A DNA stretch of 64,000 nt from Gymnogyps californianus (GCF_018139145.2 NC_059471.1:206603494-206667493); one strand, 5' to 3'; counted from the stretch's first letter, positions 24,310 through 36,558 are shown. Numbers and translations: made by a program. Notes: generated by a model from the letters alone, not told the origin.

Positions 24310-25045
24310 GCTTGAAAGTTTTTTCTTAATATCCCACCTGGGTGACCATTTGTTGGTCAAGTGGTCAAAAAGACCATTTGTTGCAAATTAGGCTGATTTG
24401 TTCTTGGCATCTTCCCAGTGGCCAAAGAGGACAGATGATGGATCACCTTTCAGTTTCTAACACTCTGCTGTGTACTGTAAAGCTGTTACCATGTCTCCTT
24501 TCAGTCTTTTCTTTTCCAGGTGATTTTCAGCCTTTTTCAGTTTGCAGCTCCTAAAGATTTTCCAGTGAAGGTACTAACCCTTGAACACTTGAACTGTACC
24601 TTGAACACTGATTTTGGCAGGTTATATTTTTCTAAGCTACCTTTTGACCCCTGAGAATGTGTCCACAAACCCTTGCCCATCTGAGGACCACAAACTGTGA
24701 AGCAAACTTTCTTGGACCCTAAATCATCAACCCCTTTATGCAGAACATTTTTCCTACCATTTTATCTGCAGAGAATATTTTTTATATTCTATAAACATCT
24801 TATCTTTTGTTGCCTTCCTCTAGTCTTTCTCCAAGTTATTAATGTTTTTCTTGAAAAGTAGGTGACAAGCTAGATGCAGAATCCAAGCTACACTCATCAG
24901 TACAAAATACAACTTGATAATTATTCCTGATCAATTACTACCAAGTGTGAGATGTGCTTTTGCAAGCAGATCTAACTGCTGACTTTTATTTTATTGTGCT
25001 TCCAGTAAACCCCTCGAGTCCTTTTATGGCATATTGTTGTTTAGA
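24310..25045 (-). mobile_element. Ancient CR1 LINE relic (antisense)
   Basis: Read on the minus strand this runs through the second half of CR1 ORF2. Plus-strand landmarks in order are TTGAAAGTTTTTTCTTAATATCC, GGCCAAAGAGGACAGATGAT, TTACCATGTCTCCTTTCAGTC, TTGTTGCCTTCCTCTAGTCTTTCTCC, TAGATGCAGAATCCAAGCTA and CCAGTAAACCCCTCGAGTCC. These correspond to the antisense of the [14 protein letters not shown] and EKDLGV regions. About 250 bp at 24530-24780 does not fit and may be an insertion or a more diverged part. No open frame remains. Confidence 0.75.
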
Positions 25046-25644
25046 CAGGGACTTATAATTTGATATTTTCATGTTTTCTTTCAGATGGGATACTCTCGGG
25101 GGGCGAGGATGAAGCCTATGTTCTGCTTTGTTTTTTCATGACTGAGGACAATGAGCCTTCCTGGTGTTTCTCATGTAATGCAACCAGCAACGCCAGCCTG
25201 CAGCCCTTGAAAGAGGCTCATTCAAACTGAGGGTATTAAAGGAGAGAAGCAGCTCAGGCACATGGTAATGCAAAACATTTCTGTCTTGAAATTCTAGCCA
25301 GTAACAACATTGTTTGAGGCTTAATTTTATGGTTTTAAAAGCCACAAAATCTCTCATGTGAGTACAGACAGGTATTACACAGTTCTTAATTTTATTTATG
25401 TTTACTTAACCAAACAAAGGACGACCTTGTTTGTTTACAAGAAAAACAGATTTGAGCACATGAAAACACTGGGGATACATGGCTGCAAGATTTAAAAGAT
25501 ACCGTTTGATTTTTTGCTTCCTTGAAATGTCTGGCTTTGGGAGAGTTTTCAATCAGTAAGTATCCCAGGACCTTAAATATGCAATCGGTAGTTTTTGTGA
25601 GGAATATTTAATTAACAGGTTCTTCCTCACATCTCACTTATCAT
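25046..25644. other. Unassigned noncoding stretch
   Basis: Nothing recognised between the ancient and the younger CR1 copies. Confidence 0.55.
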
Positions 25645-26192
25645 CTCACTTATGAGACCCCACGTGGAGTACTGCATTCTGCTCTGTGGCCCCCAGTGTA
25701 AGAAAGACATGGACCTGCTCGAGCAGGTCCAGAGGAGGGCCACGAAGATGATCAGGGGGCTGGAGCACCTCCCCTGTGAGGACAGGCTGAGAGTTGAGGT
25801 TGTTCAGCCTGGAGAACAGAGGGCTCTGGGGAGACCTTATAGCGGCCTTCCAGTACTTAAAGGGGGCCTACAGGAAAGATGGGGAGGGACTCTATCAGGG
25901 AGTGTAGTGATAGGATGAGCGGTAACAGATTTAAACTGAAAGAGGGTAGATTTAGATTGAATGTAAGGAAAAAGTTCTTCACTGTGAGGGTGGTGAGGCA
26001 CTGGCACAGGTTGCCCAGAGAGGCTGTGGATGCCCCCTCCCTGGAAGTGTTCAAGGCCAGGTTGGATGGGGCTTTGAGCAACCTGATCTAGTGGAAGGTG
26101 TCCCTGCCCATGGCAGGGGGGTTGGAACTAGATGACCTTTAAAGGTCCCTTCCAACCCAAACCATTCTATGATTCTATGCTTCTATGATCTT
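25645..26192 (+). mobile_element. CR1 LINE, 5'-truncated 3' end
   Basis: Starts in the RPHVEYC block of ORF2 and continues through [30 protein letters not shown] and LSNLI, then the 3' UTR (CTGCCCATGGCAGGGGGGTTGGAACTAGATGACC) and an ATTCTATGATTCTATGCTTCTATGATC tail. Same 3' subtype as the antisense copy at 35352-36558 and different from 13281-17085. Two open pieces (25652-25918 and 25879-26091) are in different frames, showing a frameshift near 25880-25920. Non-functional. Confidence 0.93.
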
Positions 26193-26310
26193 TCTTATCA
26201 GGGCTTAAAACCTGAAGGGAAGAAATGTAACTAACTTCTGAATTTGCTTTATTATCAAAGAAAATTTTGCTGCTTAACACTAATGATTTAGGATCAATCG
26301 AAAATTACAC

Positions 26311-26332
26311 TCTTTTTTTTTTTTTTTTTTTA
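26311..26332. repeat. Poly(T) run
   Basis: About 22 consecutive T between the CR1 fragment and the solo LTR. Could be an old poly(A) tail of an antisense insertion, but no element is attached. Confidence 0.85.
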
Positions 26333-26636
26333 AACCAGAGAGGGTAAATGACTAAAATATTGTTCTGGTTTTGGCTGGGATAGAGTTAATTTTCTTCACA
26401 GTAGCCAGTATGGGGCTATGTTTTGGATTTGTGCTGGAAACAGTGTTGATAATTCAGGGATGTTTTCGTTACTGCTGAGCAGTGCTTACACAGAGTCAAG
26501 GCCTTCTCCGCCTCTCACCCCACCCCACCAGCGAGCAGGCTGGGGGTGCACAAGAAGCTGGGAGGGGACACAGCCGGGACAGCTGACCCCAACTGACCAA
26601 AGGGATATTCCATACCATATGATGCCATGCTCAGCA

Positions 26637-26642
26637 TATAAG
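26637..26642 (+). promoter_or_regulatory. LTR TATA box
   Basis: TATAAG at the position equivalent to TATAAA in LTR copy 1. Confidence 0.55.
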
Positions 26643-26823
26643 GCTGGGGGAAGAAGAAGGAAGGGGGGGACGTTTGGAGTGATGGCGTTTGTCTTCCCAA
26701 GTAACGGTTATGTGCGATGGAGCCCTGCTTTCCTGGAGATGGCTGAACACCTGCCTGCCGATGGGAAGTGGTGAATGAATTCCTTGTTTTGCTTTGCTTG
26801 CATGCATGGCTTTTGCTTTACCT

Positions 26824-26829
26824 ATTAAA
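26824..26829 (+). terminator. LTR polyadenylation signal
   Basis: ATTAAA, conserved among the three full LTR copies of this window. Confidence 0.55.
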
Positions 26830-26900
26830 CTGTCTTTATCTCAACCCATGAGTTTTCTCACTTTTACCCTTCCAATTCTCTCCCCCATCCCACTGGGGGG

Positions 26901-26925
26901 GAGTGAGTGAGTGAGTGAGTGAGTG
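26901..26925. repeat. (GAGT)n microsatellite in LTR copy 2
   Basis: About six GAGT units near the 3' end of the LTR, where copy 1 has GGGGAGTGAGGGAG. A local expansion of an existing motif. Confidence 0.9.
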
Positions 26926-26966
26926 GCTGTGTGGTGCTTAGTTGCTGGCTGGCTTAAACCATGACA

Positions 26967-29468
26967 AATATATATCAAAAACTAAGCTAGACAAGCTGTG
27001 TGTAAGAACATAAATTTTGTCCTGAACCAGCAGAATCAAATTAAATATTATACATTTAGCACTTCTGTAAAGATATATGCTATCAGATTTACAGTGCAAT
27101 ATAAATGTTCATAAAGAAGATTATTCATCCAATTTTGAAACTCAGAAATAAAAATTAAAATGAAATGAACCTAAAATGAACATTTATTACCGTATTTTTT
27201 CTACTCCACTTAATTTACTCTGGTAAACCTAGGGTTCTTAAGACAGGACTGTTATTTCAGGGGAGGAATGTTGCCTCTATGCTACTTTTAAGTTGTATGA
27301 AAGCCATGGTTCTGGGGGGCAAAGTGGGAGATTCTTCAGTGCTAAAACCTGTGCAGGGTAAACAGGACCGCAAAGACCTTTTTGAACACCTTAAAGTACT
27401 GGATGCACTGGTGTATGGGATGTATAATGAATTGGGTCCCATTGCAATCTCTTCTAAAGGTGGTTTCGTGTTCTAATAGTACGTTTGCTCTGCAGTTCAA
27501 AGGCGTCACAACAGGTCATGTAGACCTACAGGAATTACCTTTAATCAGCTTCAGCGTTAATGGTAATATATCTCCAGCAGCGTAGAGCTAAGCTGGTCAG
27601 TAATGACCCAGAGTCCAGGATCTGGCAGGTGCCCTGAACCCTATTCCATAGCTACATTGTTCACCTGAACTTACCAAGCGAAACATAGCTTGGGTGTGTA
27701 CAATACAAAGATTCTGAAAATTAAGGGCGTTTATGTGTACACAAAAAGAAAGGATTTGATCCATATCTCATATATGTTAATGTATCATGTATTGTTTCTT
27801 TTCTTAAAAGAAAAAAAAAGAAAAAAGAAAAAGACATGCCAACCCCCTCATTGTCAGGTACCAATGTTCAGGCAACTGAATTGCTCCCCAAGGAGCAATG
27901 CTTCCTTTTAAATTTTCATTTTATAATGAAGACATGAACCTTTTGGCTTGTTAAGAAAAACCATTTTGCCATCAAAGTTTGCCTAATATTCTGAAGTGAA
28001 GTGAGGGAAAGAGGCTGAATCTGAAGTGATTTTACTTCTCTGGGGGCAATGAATCCAAACAGAGCATCATTGCAATGTTTGTGCCAAAAATTCAAGACAA
28101 GTTGGGGATCCGTGGGTATCACTTCCTATCACAATGGAAGAGACAACTGTCAAATGAAGAGAGAGGGTAAAAAGCTCTTCTTGATACATGTGATTCTGTC
28201 CATTTCAGGCAAATGTTCACAAGTGGGAAGACAGTGGCAATTTCCATGTCAGCATAACATGGTAACAAGTCACATCTTTGGTGGCAGTTCAGGTGTCCCT
28301 TTTGAGATGCAGCACACAGTCTCATGACTGAATTACAAATGTGTATGGCCCTGTCGCCTTGAGCTTTTGTTTTATCAATTACTTGAGTTGAAATCACTAC
28401 TATTGTGATTTAAGACTATGTTACATACACTTTGTATGTCTTGCAAATCACTAAAAAATTTGGGGTAATGCAGCATCAGACCCAGGGATTTTATTTTACT
28501 TTTTCATGGCACCACTTTTGTGATAATTATTTGGATGAATTAAAACAGAGCTTTCCCAAAGACAATGAAATGCTCAGTGTGGCTGCTTGACAAGGTCATG
28601 CGTAGAGTAATAATTTGCTTGAAACTGGAAGAAGTATCTGCCTTTCTAGGGCATAAACAAGCTTTGAGAATGCCAGAAATTGTACAAGCAAAATAATTAT
28701 AACTTGAATCAAACCAGCTTGCTTCTTTTAACCTTCCCACAGATTAAGCTAATTTATTAAACTCTGGGCATTGCAGTCAGAGCTCCAAAGTGCTTTTTTG
28801 TTCCGTTTTGCTGCACTCTACTGCATGAACAATCAGGGAACGTAGCAGTGCCCTTGATTCAGATGTTTACAAATCACAGACCTGTAGTTTTTGACTATCT
28901 TATCAGCACACATGATGTGGATAGGAACCTCTCTACACAGCCATAGTAGCACAGCTAGATGCTGCCTGAATCATATTACTTGATGAATTGCAGGGCTGTC
29001 TTTCAAAAGCCATGAGGTATTCCTTTTTAAAAAAAAGAATATCCACCTTATCAAGCCTGTTAACATAAAGTTAGTGATACTTCTGATCATACAGGTACAT
29101 TATTATTTTTAACATGAGAAAGTAAACATAAACCAAATTTGTTACAGTTAAAGGCACTGAAAATACTTCATCTGACCCTTGCATGATACTGCAGCAAATA
29201 TTATGTGTGGGTGGCAAAAAATATTGTTCTATTTTCGGGTAGAATATGATAATGAATTAGATGACCATAGATCTATGGCTAACTCTGCCCTATGACTTAT
29301 TCAATGAGTTTTGGGGTTTTTTTTATTTACTTATGCATCCCTGAATTCGAAAGATCAAATTATATGGTATGTTTGTAAAATCCATGCCACGATTATAGCT
29401 GATAATGTTATAGGTATATCCTTCACAGATAGTCTTGCCCGATTTAACTATACATCAACTTGGTGAAA
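26967..29468. other. Unassigned noncoding stretch
   Basis: About 2.5 kb of AT-rich DNA with an A-rich run at 27806-27832. 27240-27620 has several overlapping short open frames but no recognisable protein. No repeat recognised. Confidence 0.55.
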
Positions 29469-30029
29469 TGTTGGACGAATCTGTAAGGAAGGTGTTGTCT
29501 CTGAACTAGCACGGTGGATGAGACTTGCTGGAACATGCCTCTGTGCTAGTGAAATCATGTGTGTCTTGGATAATTTGTTTCATATAAAATCTGTTTGGGC
29601 TGGGGTGGTAGTGACCTACTGTATGACCTGACTCTACCCTGACATCTGGGAAGGCATGATGTCTGGGAGAAGGATTAACCTCAGGTTCCTATGAGGTTCT
29701 GAACGCCTGATGTGATATACATACAACTGTTGACAATTTTGACGGCCTAGATCAGATAGTTGTCACAATAATGACTCTAACCCTCTGTCATGTAGATAAC
29801 ACTTGGGGAATCTCTAACAAGGTCTTGTACCAAGTAAACATACCTCAGGTTAGGCCTGGCGGATGGGCAAGGTATTGAAACTGTGTCCTGGCACCACAGA
29901 AAGTGTGTGATGGTGCTGGATGAAATGCAGAATTCCAGATGACCTGACCATCAACTTTATGGAGCTTTGTGTTTATTATTAATAAATGTATTTTCTTAAA
30001 AAATGTAAAGTTGTTCCATTAAACTTACA
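29469..30029 (+). repeat. Unassigned block with LTR-like features (low confidence)
   Basis: Slightly GC-richer than its surroundings. Begins TGTTGGACGAATCTGTAAGG, carries an AATAAA-type signal near its end (TTATTATTAATAAATG, about 29975-29990), and could end at TTAAACTTACA (30029). TG...CA ends and a late polyadenylation signal suggest an LTR of an unrelated family. No matching flanking duplication is evident (TGAAA versus GAGAA), and no second copy exists in the window. Confidence 0.2.
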
Positions 30030-31549
30030 GAGAAAATGTTCTGTGTACACATGCAGGTAGGGGAGAGAAATTATGGAAGAGAAAGCATGATTACCTCTAC
30101 TACCCAGCAGAGACAAAGGCGGAAGCATTCACCCATTAAAATAGTTCTGTGGTATAAAGGAAATTAGCTTGAAATCTCTTGTCAATAGACATATACATGC
30201 AGGAAAGCAATTTAATGTGTCCTCATTTGCTAGCCTATTGAATTAGACAGGGAATTTTGGCATTCACTGAGAGCAAGTAAATACTTTTCATGGCCTGATG
30301 AGACTAGATTATTGATCAGTTAGACACATTTGTCTATAAAACAATGGTTCCAATCCTTTTGCTGAGACAGATGAATTTAACGTGAACATGCAGAATCAAG
30401 TCAGAAATGTGACGATCCGTCAACTTGATGGTGAATTCTTTTCAGTTCAGGTTTTGATTGGCAAAGCCAGATATGTAGGGTGGCCAAAGAAAGAAAAAAA
30501 TACAGATCCCTTGCATATGAAAGGTCATCAAGGGCATGTTTGCAGTATGTTCTGTTAGGGAGCACAGAGAGATCTGTCAAACACAATGGTAGCACTTTGC
30601 TCCAGAGCTGGCTGGTGAACAGTGATTAAAATCCCTGTTATGAATAAAATCATGGTGTTTGATTCTTTGAGACTTAGAAATATTTCATTCATTGATGCAA
30701 ATAAATATACATGTGGCCAATGTTTTTTCCTAGGAGTATTTATGGATCTGAAAACATCAAGAATTTTACCTGAAAGAATATATTTGAAAGTTCACATCAG
30801 AAAAATGTTATTGATAATTTCATATTATTTTTAATCTCATTATTTTGAATATTCTTTTTCACAGAGAGAGATTGGCATTAAGTAAAAATAACTTTTCACT
30901 TTTGGCTTCCTTGCTTAAATATTGATTGATGACCTTTCCAACCAATTACTTTGAATCTTCACAAAGAAATATTTCCCTCTGCAAATTACAAATATACTGT
31001 ACGTGCATAGATCTGAATTTTCTGGATATTCAGATGTTCACTAGAACTCCTACCACATTCCAGGCAGCATTTGTGTGAGCAATTACCGAGCTTGAACTGT
31101 ATGCTTAAAAGACAATCTGACTTCATATGCAAATATTTCATGGAGATTTTTGTCCTACCTAAATGTATATATATTTATATACTTTCAAGAATCCATTTTT
31201 TATATATATGTATTCCTGAAAGTCAGCATGAGTATGTAGGCTTATGTGCATGCATGACTTTGATAAGCTGGACACATTGTATGGAGAACATAACTCTCCA
31301 GGTAGAGACAGAGTAATTGTAATAGAGGGTATAATAGGTCAGTATAAGATTTAACATTTTGTATGAGTCAGCTTCAGCTGCTGTTCTCCAAATAAAGGAG
31401 AGCTTGTAACTGCTCTGTCCTACCAGTAATCTGGGAGAATCCCTGTTACCCTTTTGCTCCGCAAGTTACTGAGTCTCCTGAAAGACTGTGATTTACTCCT
31501 CTCTTGCTGCTAGCTTGTTATTCATGGCTGCCTGGATCCCACCCGTCCT
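30030..31549. other. Unassigned noncoding stretch
   Basis: AT-rich, with TA repeats at about 31166-31210. No recognised feature. Confidence 0.55.
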
Positions 31550-31870
31550 CTCTGCACACTGTTGTGCAGTGGCCGAGGGGCAGAAGCTCCCAGACAGGAG
31601 CAGAGCAGGCCAGGGCGGACCAGGGCAGCCCCAGCCCCAAGCGCCGGGCACCTCCCTGGGGACAGGGATGGGACGTCGGCCGTCAGTGGGCCTGACTCAG
31701 CATAGCCCATGGCTGGGCAGGACGGGGCTGTGGCAGGGCTGGAGATGGCATCCTACGGCCTTGCTGGGGCAGGGACTGACGGCCCCAGGGGCTGGAATGG
31801 GGTCCTGGGCCGTGGGCACAGTGGGGGTAGCCCCGGGGGTGGGCAGGGACATTAAGGCCCATGTGAGCAC
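31550..31870. other. GC-rich patch of unknown origin
   Basis: About 320 bp, clearly GC-rich (many GGGCAGG and CCCAGG motifs, about a dozen CpG) in an AT-rich setting. It supports overlapping open frames on both strands (plus 31488-31985, minus 31683-31973), which is expected from GC-rich sequence lacking TAA/TAG. CpG is present but below what a true CpG island would show by my rough count. Could be an old LTR, a promoter-like element or a diverged minisatellite. No gene beside it. Confidence 0.5.
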
Positions 31871-34800
31871 TCCGGTGCTGACAGAAAACATGGTAGCCAT
31901 TTTGGGGCAGTATCTGCTGCCCATTTTCTGTGGAAATCCTAGACCACATGACAACACAAAGGAAGTTTCTCAAGTTCTTACGTGACCTGATGTAAGAAGC
32001 TTGTTCTGAGCAAGAACATCACTGGAGTAGGAGCAAAACCAGTGGGAAATAAATGCATTGCTATTTGTCCTGTACAGCTGATTAAAAAAAAAAACCATAC
32101 TCCCAAAATCTATTGGTCTTCCATTACCTGATCAAGCTCTCCCTGAGTTTTCCCTATTCCTCACCTGAAGGTGACTCTCCTAATATACGCATTAAAATTT
32201 ATTGACTTGATCTTATGATTCTTGGCAGACAAAGCTCCTGATAAATTCAGCTACTGTTACTTTATTATTATCTACTAAAACGAGCCTCACCTGTTACTCT
32301 AGCTGCATGTTCAATATATGCATATGACAAATACTCAAGAGGTTTTTAATATCACCTTTAAAAAACACTTCTATCCACTTACCACAACTTCCCACTTTGG
32401 AAAAACCTGAATTTTCAGTGAGCCAAACAGACTCAGGATTTCTTTGTGTGAGGACTCTCAGGGCCATTAATCCAAATGGAAAATATGAATTTAAAGATGA
32501 ATGTTACTGAATCCTTGATTGGGCATCCTTGTTCAGAATTCAAGTGGTTGCAATTTGCTTTCACTTATTTCAGTTTGAAAGTGAATTCAACTGCTCACAT
32601 GGGTTTAATGCTATTTAACTAACAAATGTTCAACCCAAGCTCACATTAACGTTTAAAGTGTCTGTCTGTCAACAAACTGTGGCTTACAGGTGATATTTTT
32701 CATAGATACAAGATGACTTTACTATATACAACGGAAAAAGTTCTTCTTAGTCGAATTTTTGGTGCTTCAGTCATAAAAGAAATGTACAGTCTTCTTGGAA
32801 ACTGAATATATTTCCAGTAAGACTGATTTACTAACTGAATGCCTGAGTGAAAGAACATCTATGAGATTTTCCAAATAAGAGAAAGGAAATTCCAAATCAT
32901 ATATATATATATTTAGAAACTCCTGTTCCAATGCCTGTCCTTCCATTCCTTCTGTTTTAGCCTGATTTTGAATATCTTCAGCTTTTTATTTTGTTTCACT
33001 CCCTACAGTGTCACACAAGTGAACAGGAAGAAAGGGTACTTGCTGAATCCCTGCTATTTAAAATGAGCTAGCCTCTGAGAAGCTCTGTGCAGTTCTTTAC
33101 TCTTTTCAAGGGCTATTCCTATTTAAAGGATATAATAACTCAGGCATTACAGATTTATATATACAAATTTCACTCTTTTTCCTCAGCATGATGCATTTCT
33201 CTGTGTGGCAAACTATATAATGTTGCCTTTAGAAACTCTGTGAAATTCAGCATAGATAAATTTCATATAATTTTAGTGGACCAAAAGTGTACATGGGGGG
33301 GTTGTTTTCTGCTGAAGCAGACAAGAAAGCCGAAATGAACTTGAAAGTGATATGGGCTCTTGGCTTCATGAAAGAAAATGAAACGAGATGTTTAGATTGT
33401 TCCCTCCTGAATTGCTGGGTGTCATACTTGGGTCAATAAAGCTCACAGCCTGAGCCTTTTACAGCAGTCATGAATTTATGATTAGGTCAGCAATGAGGTA
33501 GAAAGAAAGATTTTGTGGGTCTGAGCAAAAGGGTGCTCAGTTTCAGATCCTTTCAGCCATCCACCCCTCTAGGCCCTGGAAGGAGACAAGCCACCACTTG
33601 AATTGCACTCTGTGACCTGGTACTTTAATGAGAGGGGCACTTCCCCAGGGGTTTTTTTTGGTCATTTCTTGGTTTGATACGGGTGACACATATTTCAGTT
33701 CCACTGAGGAGACTGGCAAGAGCGAAGAGTGTTATGGAAGCAGCTCTTGCAAAGCACTTCCCTTCTCTGTATTTTAGCTGGTGTTCTCAAAGAAAATATT
33801 TTATGATGTCTGTAGCTTATGAACAAAAGATCTATAATATGCTTATCAATAACCAGTTTCAGGTGGCTTCTCGTGGATGGGGCTACCTGTACCTTATCTG
33901 TCCATAGAGCGTCATTAGGAGCACAGGACTCAGAGTCCTTTCCCTCAGTCAACCTTGGAGTGCATAGTCATGATGATGCTTGGGATGGGCTCAGATTCAT
34001 GATTAACTGAGCATGTAGACACATTGTGGACTGAGCTCAGGAATGTAACTTGCATGCCTGTGACTGAGCTCCCTTTACCTCTGTAGAAGCTGGCATGCTG
34101 GGAGTTCACTGGGGAAAGCACACAGAAAAAAAGATGGGTTTTGGCATGACCTTCAATTCAAACTTTTGTAGGCTCATAACTCCTTGACCGCAATATAGTC
34201 ATGTGCATTATTATCTGACATATAACCCAAAAAGTGTAATGGATTAACAGCCATGATTAGGGCTGAGATTTTCACAGGTCTCACCAGCAAATAGGTGTTA
34301 GATCCTATCTGAACATCAAAGGAATCCACATGCTTAACCTGTTCAGCCACCTCAGTCAAGCATCTAAAAAAAGGTAGAGTGAGGCTAAGTTCATTTCAAT
34401 TTGTTAAAAAAACCAGTTTAGTGAAACATACAGTTCAGATGCACCTCCTGTACCTGAGTGATACCACATTATAAGGTAAGAATTATTGCAGCATGTGACT
34501 TGATAACCTAAAGACGAAGTGAGACCAAGTGGTGAAGTGACTGTCCTGCCATAATGGACTAATTACACCAACAGGCAGGAATTAACCAGGCAGCTTAACT
34601 CCATCAGTGGTCTGCATCTGCTACTCCACAGCTGTAAAGTTGGTACCTCACACCTCACCACTTTACCGTTGTAGCTTCTTTCTTATTCCTTTGTGCAAAT
34701 GTTGGGCACTAGAGCAAAGCTGCTATGCACAGCCGAGCAATAGGTACTTCTTCTGGACTAAAGACCTGTGCCACAGGTTTGCTTCTGCAACACGAATGAA

Positions 34801-35351
34801 TGGGGACCAAGTGCTTCAGTGTTTCCCTTCCGCTCTTCGTAGTGGGGCCGCGTAGTCAGCTTGGAGAGAGACCCAGGAGTAGAACACCAGTTTTCTCCCT
34901 TTTTTTACAATCACTGTACTGCTTCCCTCTGATAATCCATGTGGGGATCTCCCATTGAGTTTTTAATTTGTATGATGGGGAGATTTTATCCCCTGCCTAT
35001 TGTAGTTAGCAGTACTTTACAATACGGAAAGAAAAGATCAAATCATCAGTGAAGAGTGTGTTGCTGTGATCAGGATTCAAAGCACAAATAATGATGTATC
35101 ATAAGCCTAATTACTAGTTTTTAATTATAGCACAGAAGAAAAGTTTGCCCTAAATAAACTGATTCCTAGAGCTTTACCTTGCTTGAAGGCTGAACTTTAT
35201 GACAGTACCAAAGAAAACAATTTGCCGAAGATCAATCTAATTTTGAATTGTACAGTCTATCCTGCTGTAATTACCACATCTGTGCAGACATATTATGGTG
35301 CTCAAAAAAGACATCATTTATGTTTCCAGAAGCAGAACAGAAGCTTTGAAA
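31871..35351. other. Unassigned noncoding stretch
   Basis: About 3.5 kb; an (AT)n run at about 32900-32912 and a G run at about 33297. No recognised coding or repeat feature. Confidence 0.55.
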
Positions 35352-36558
35352 TCATGGAATCATAGAACGGTTTGGTTTGGAAGGGACCTTTAAAGACCGT
35401 CTACTCCAACCCCCCTGCCATGGGCAGGGACATCTTTCACTAGATCAGGTTGCTCAAAGCCCTGTCCAACCTGAGCTTGAATACTTCCAGGGACTGGGCA
35501 TCCACAACTTTTCTGGGCAACCCATTCCACTATCTCACCACCCTCATTGTAAAAACAGTCTTCCTTATATCCAATCTAAATCCAGCTTCTTTCAGTTTAA
35601 AACCATTACCCCTTGTCCTGTTGCTACAGGCCTTGGTGAAAGTCTCTCTCTCTGTCTTTCTTGTAAGCCCCCTTTATATACTGAAAGGTTGCAATAAGGT
35701 CTCTCCAGAGCCTTCCCTTCTCCAGGCTGAACAACCTCAGCTCTCTCAGAGAGGTGTTCCAGCCCTCTGATCATTTTTGTGGCCCTCCTCTGGACCTGCT
35801 CTAACAGGTCCATGTCTTTCTTACACTGGGGACTCCAGAGCTGGATGCAGTACGCCAGGTGGAGTCTCACAAGAGCAGAGTAGAGGGGGAGAATCACCTC
35901 GCTTGACCTGCTGGCCACGCTTTTTTTTATGCAGCCCAGGATATGGTTGGCCTTCTGGGCTGCGAGCGCACATTGCTGGCTTGTATCCAATTTTTCATCC
36001 AGCAGTATTCCCAAGTCCTTCTCTGCAGGGCTGTTCTCAATCCATTCACCCCTCAGCCTGTACTGATATTGGAGATTGCTCTGACCCAGGTGCAGGACCT
36101 TGCACTTGGCCTTGTTGAACCTCATGAGGTTCACATGGGCCCACTTCTCAAGCTTGTCCAGGTCCCTCTGGATGGCATCCCATCCCTCAGGCGTGTCAAC
36201 CGCACCACTCTGCTTGGTGTCATCTGCAAACTTGCTGAGAGTGCACTCAATCCCACTGTCTATGTCATTGATGAAGATATTAAACAGTACTGGTCCCAGT
36301 ACAGACCCTTGAGGGACACCACTCGTTATCGGTTTCCACTTGGACATTGAGCCATTGACTGTAATGGCTCTTTGGACACAGCCATCCAGCCAATTCTGTA
36401 TCCATCTAACAGTCCATCCGTGAAACTCATACCTCTCCAATTTAGTAACAAGAATGTTGTGGGGGACCGTATCAAAGGCCTTAGAGAAGTCCAGGTAGAA
36501 GACATCCATAGCTCTTCCCTTGTCCACTGCAGTCACTCCATTGTAGAAGACCACTAGA
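35352..36558 (-). mobile_element. CR1 LINE, 5'-truncated (antisense), RT and 3' end
   Basis: On the minus strand it runs from inside the reverse transcriptase (just before [10 protein letters not shown]) to the 3' UTR and tail (complement of GGAATCATAGAACGGTTTGG at 35358-35377). The 3' UTR (CCCATGGCAGGGGGGTTGGA) matches the 25645-26192 copy, so the two belong to the same subtype. Truncated at about 36558. About 1.2 kb. Confidence 0.94.
35592..36554 (-). pseudogene. CR1 ORF2 fragment, reverse transcriptase C-terminal half
   Basis: A single 320-codon open frame without an ATG start (the first codon is set by the truncation). It carries [10 protein letters not shown] near residue 20, [21 protein letters not shown] near residue 78, FADDTK at 36213-36230 (catalytic Asp pair intact), [14 protein letters not shown] and [15 protein letters not shown]. 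After RGLEHL the frame slips, so the last about 50 residues are out of register with CR1. It lacks the endonuclease and RT fingers, so it cannot work alone. The length of uninterrupted frame marks it as one of the less eroded CR1 copies here. Confidence 0.9.

Larger units (their letters stand above)
26361..26966 (+). mobile_element. Solo LTR of an endogenous retrovirus (LTR copy 2) with perfect 5-bp duplication
   Basis: Begins TGTTCTGGTTTTGGCTGGGA and ends GGCTTAAACCATGACA, 606 bp. It is flanked on both sides by AATAT (26356-26360 and 26967-26971), a perfect 5-bp target-site duplication. That fixes the ends and fits ERVL-like families. Internal landmarks: TATAAG at 26637-26642, ATTAAA at 26824-26829, TCAACCCATGAGTTTT at 26841-26856, and a (GAGT)n stretch at 26901-26925. 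No internal viral genes. The 118-codon frame at 26418-26774 lies wholly inside the LTR and is not a gene. Confidence 0.93.

Noticed and set aside
26418..26774. 118-codon open frame
   Set aside because: Entirely inside solo LTR copy 2.
20896..26966. A full provirus bounded by the LTRs at 20896 and 26361
   Set aside because: The LTRs are in opposite orientation, have different sequences, and the DNA between contains CR1 pieces, not viral genes.
31488..31985. 165-codon open frame
   Set aside because: Lies on the GC-rich patch, where stops are rare on both strands; Gly/Pro-rich product without domain or splice context.
35377..36350. Plus-strand frames of 106-135 codons
   Set aside because: Antisense shadows of the minus-strand CR1 reverse transcriptase.
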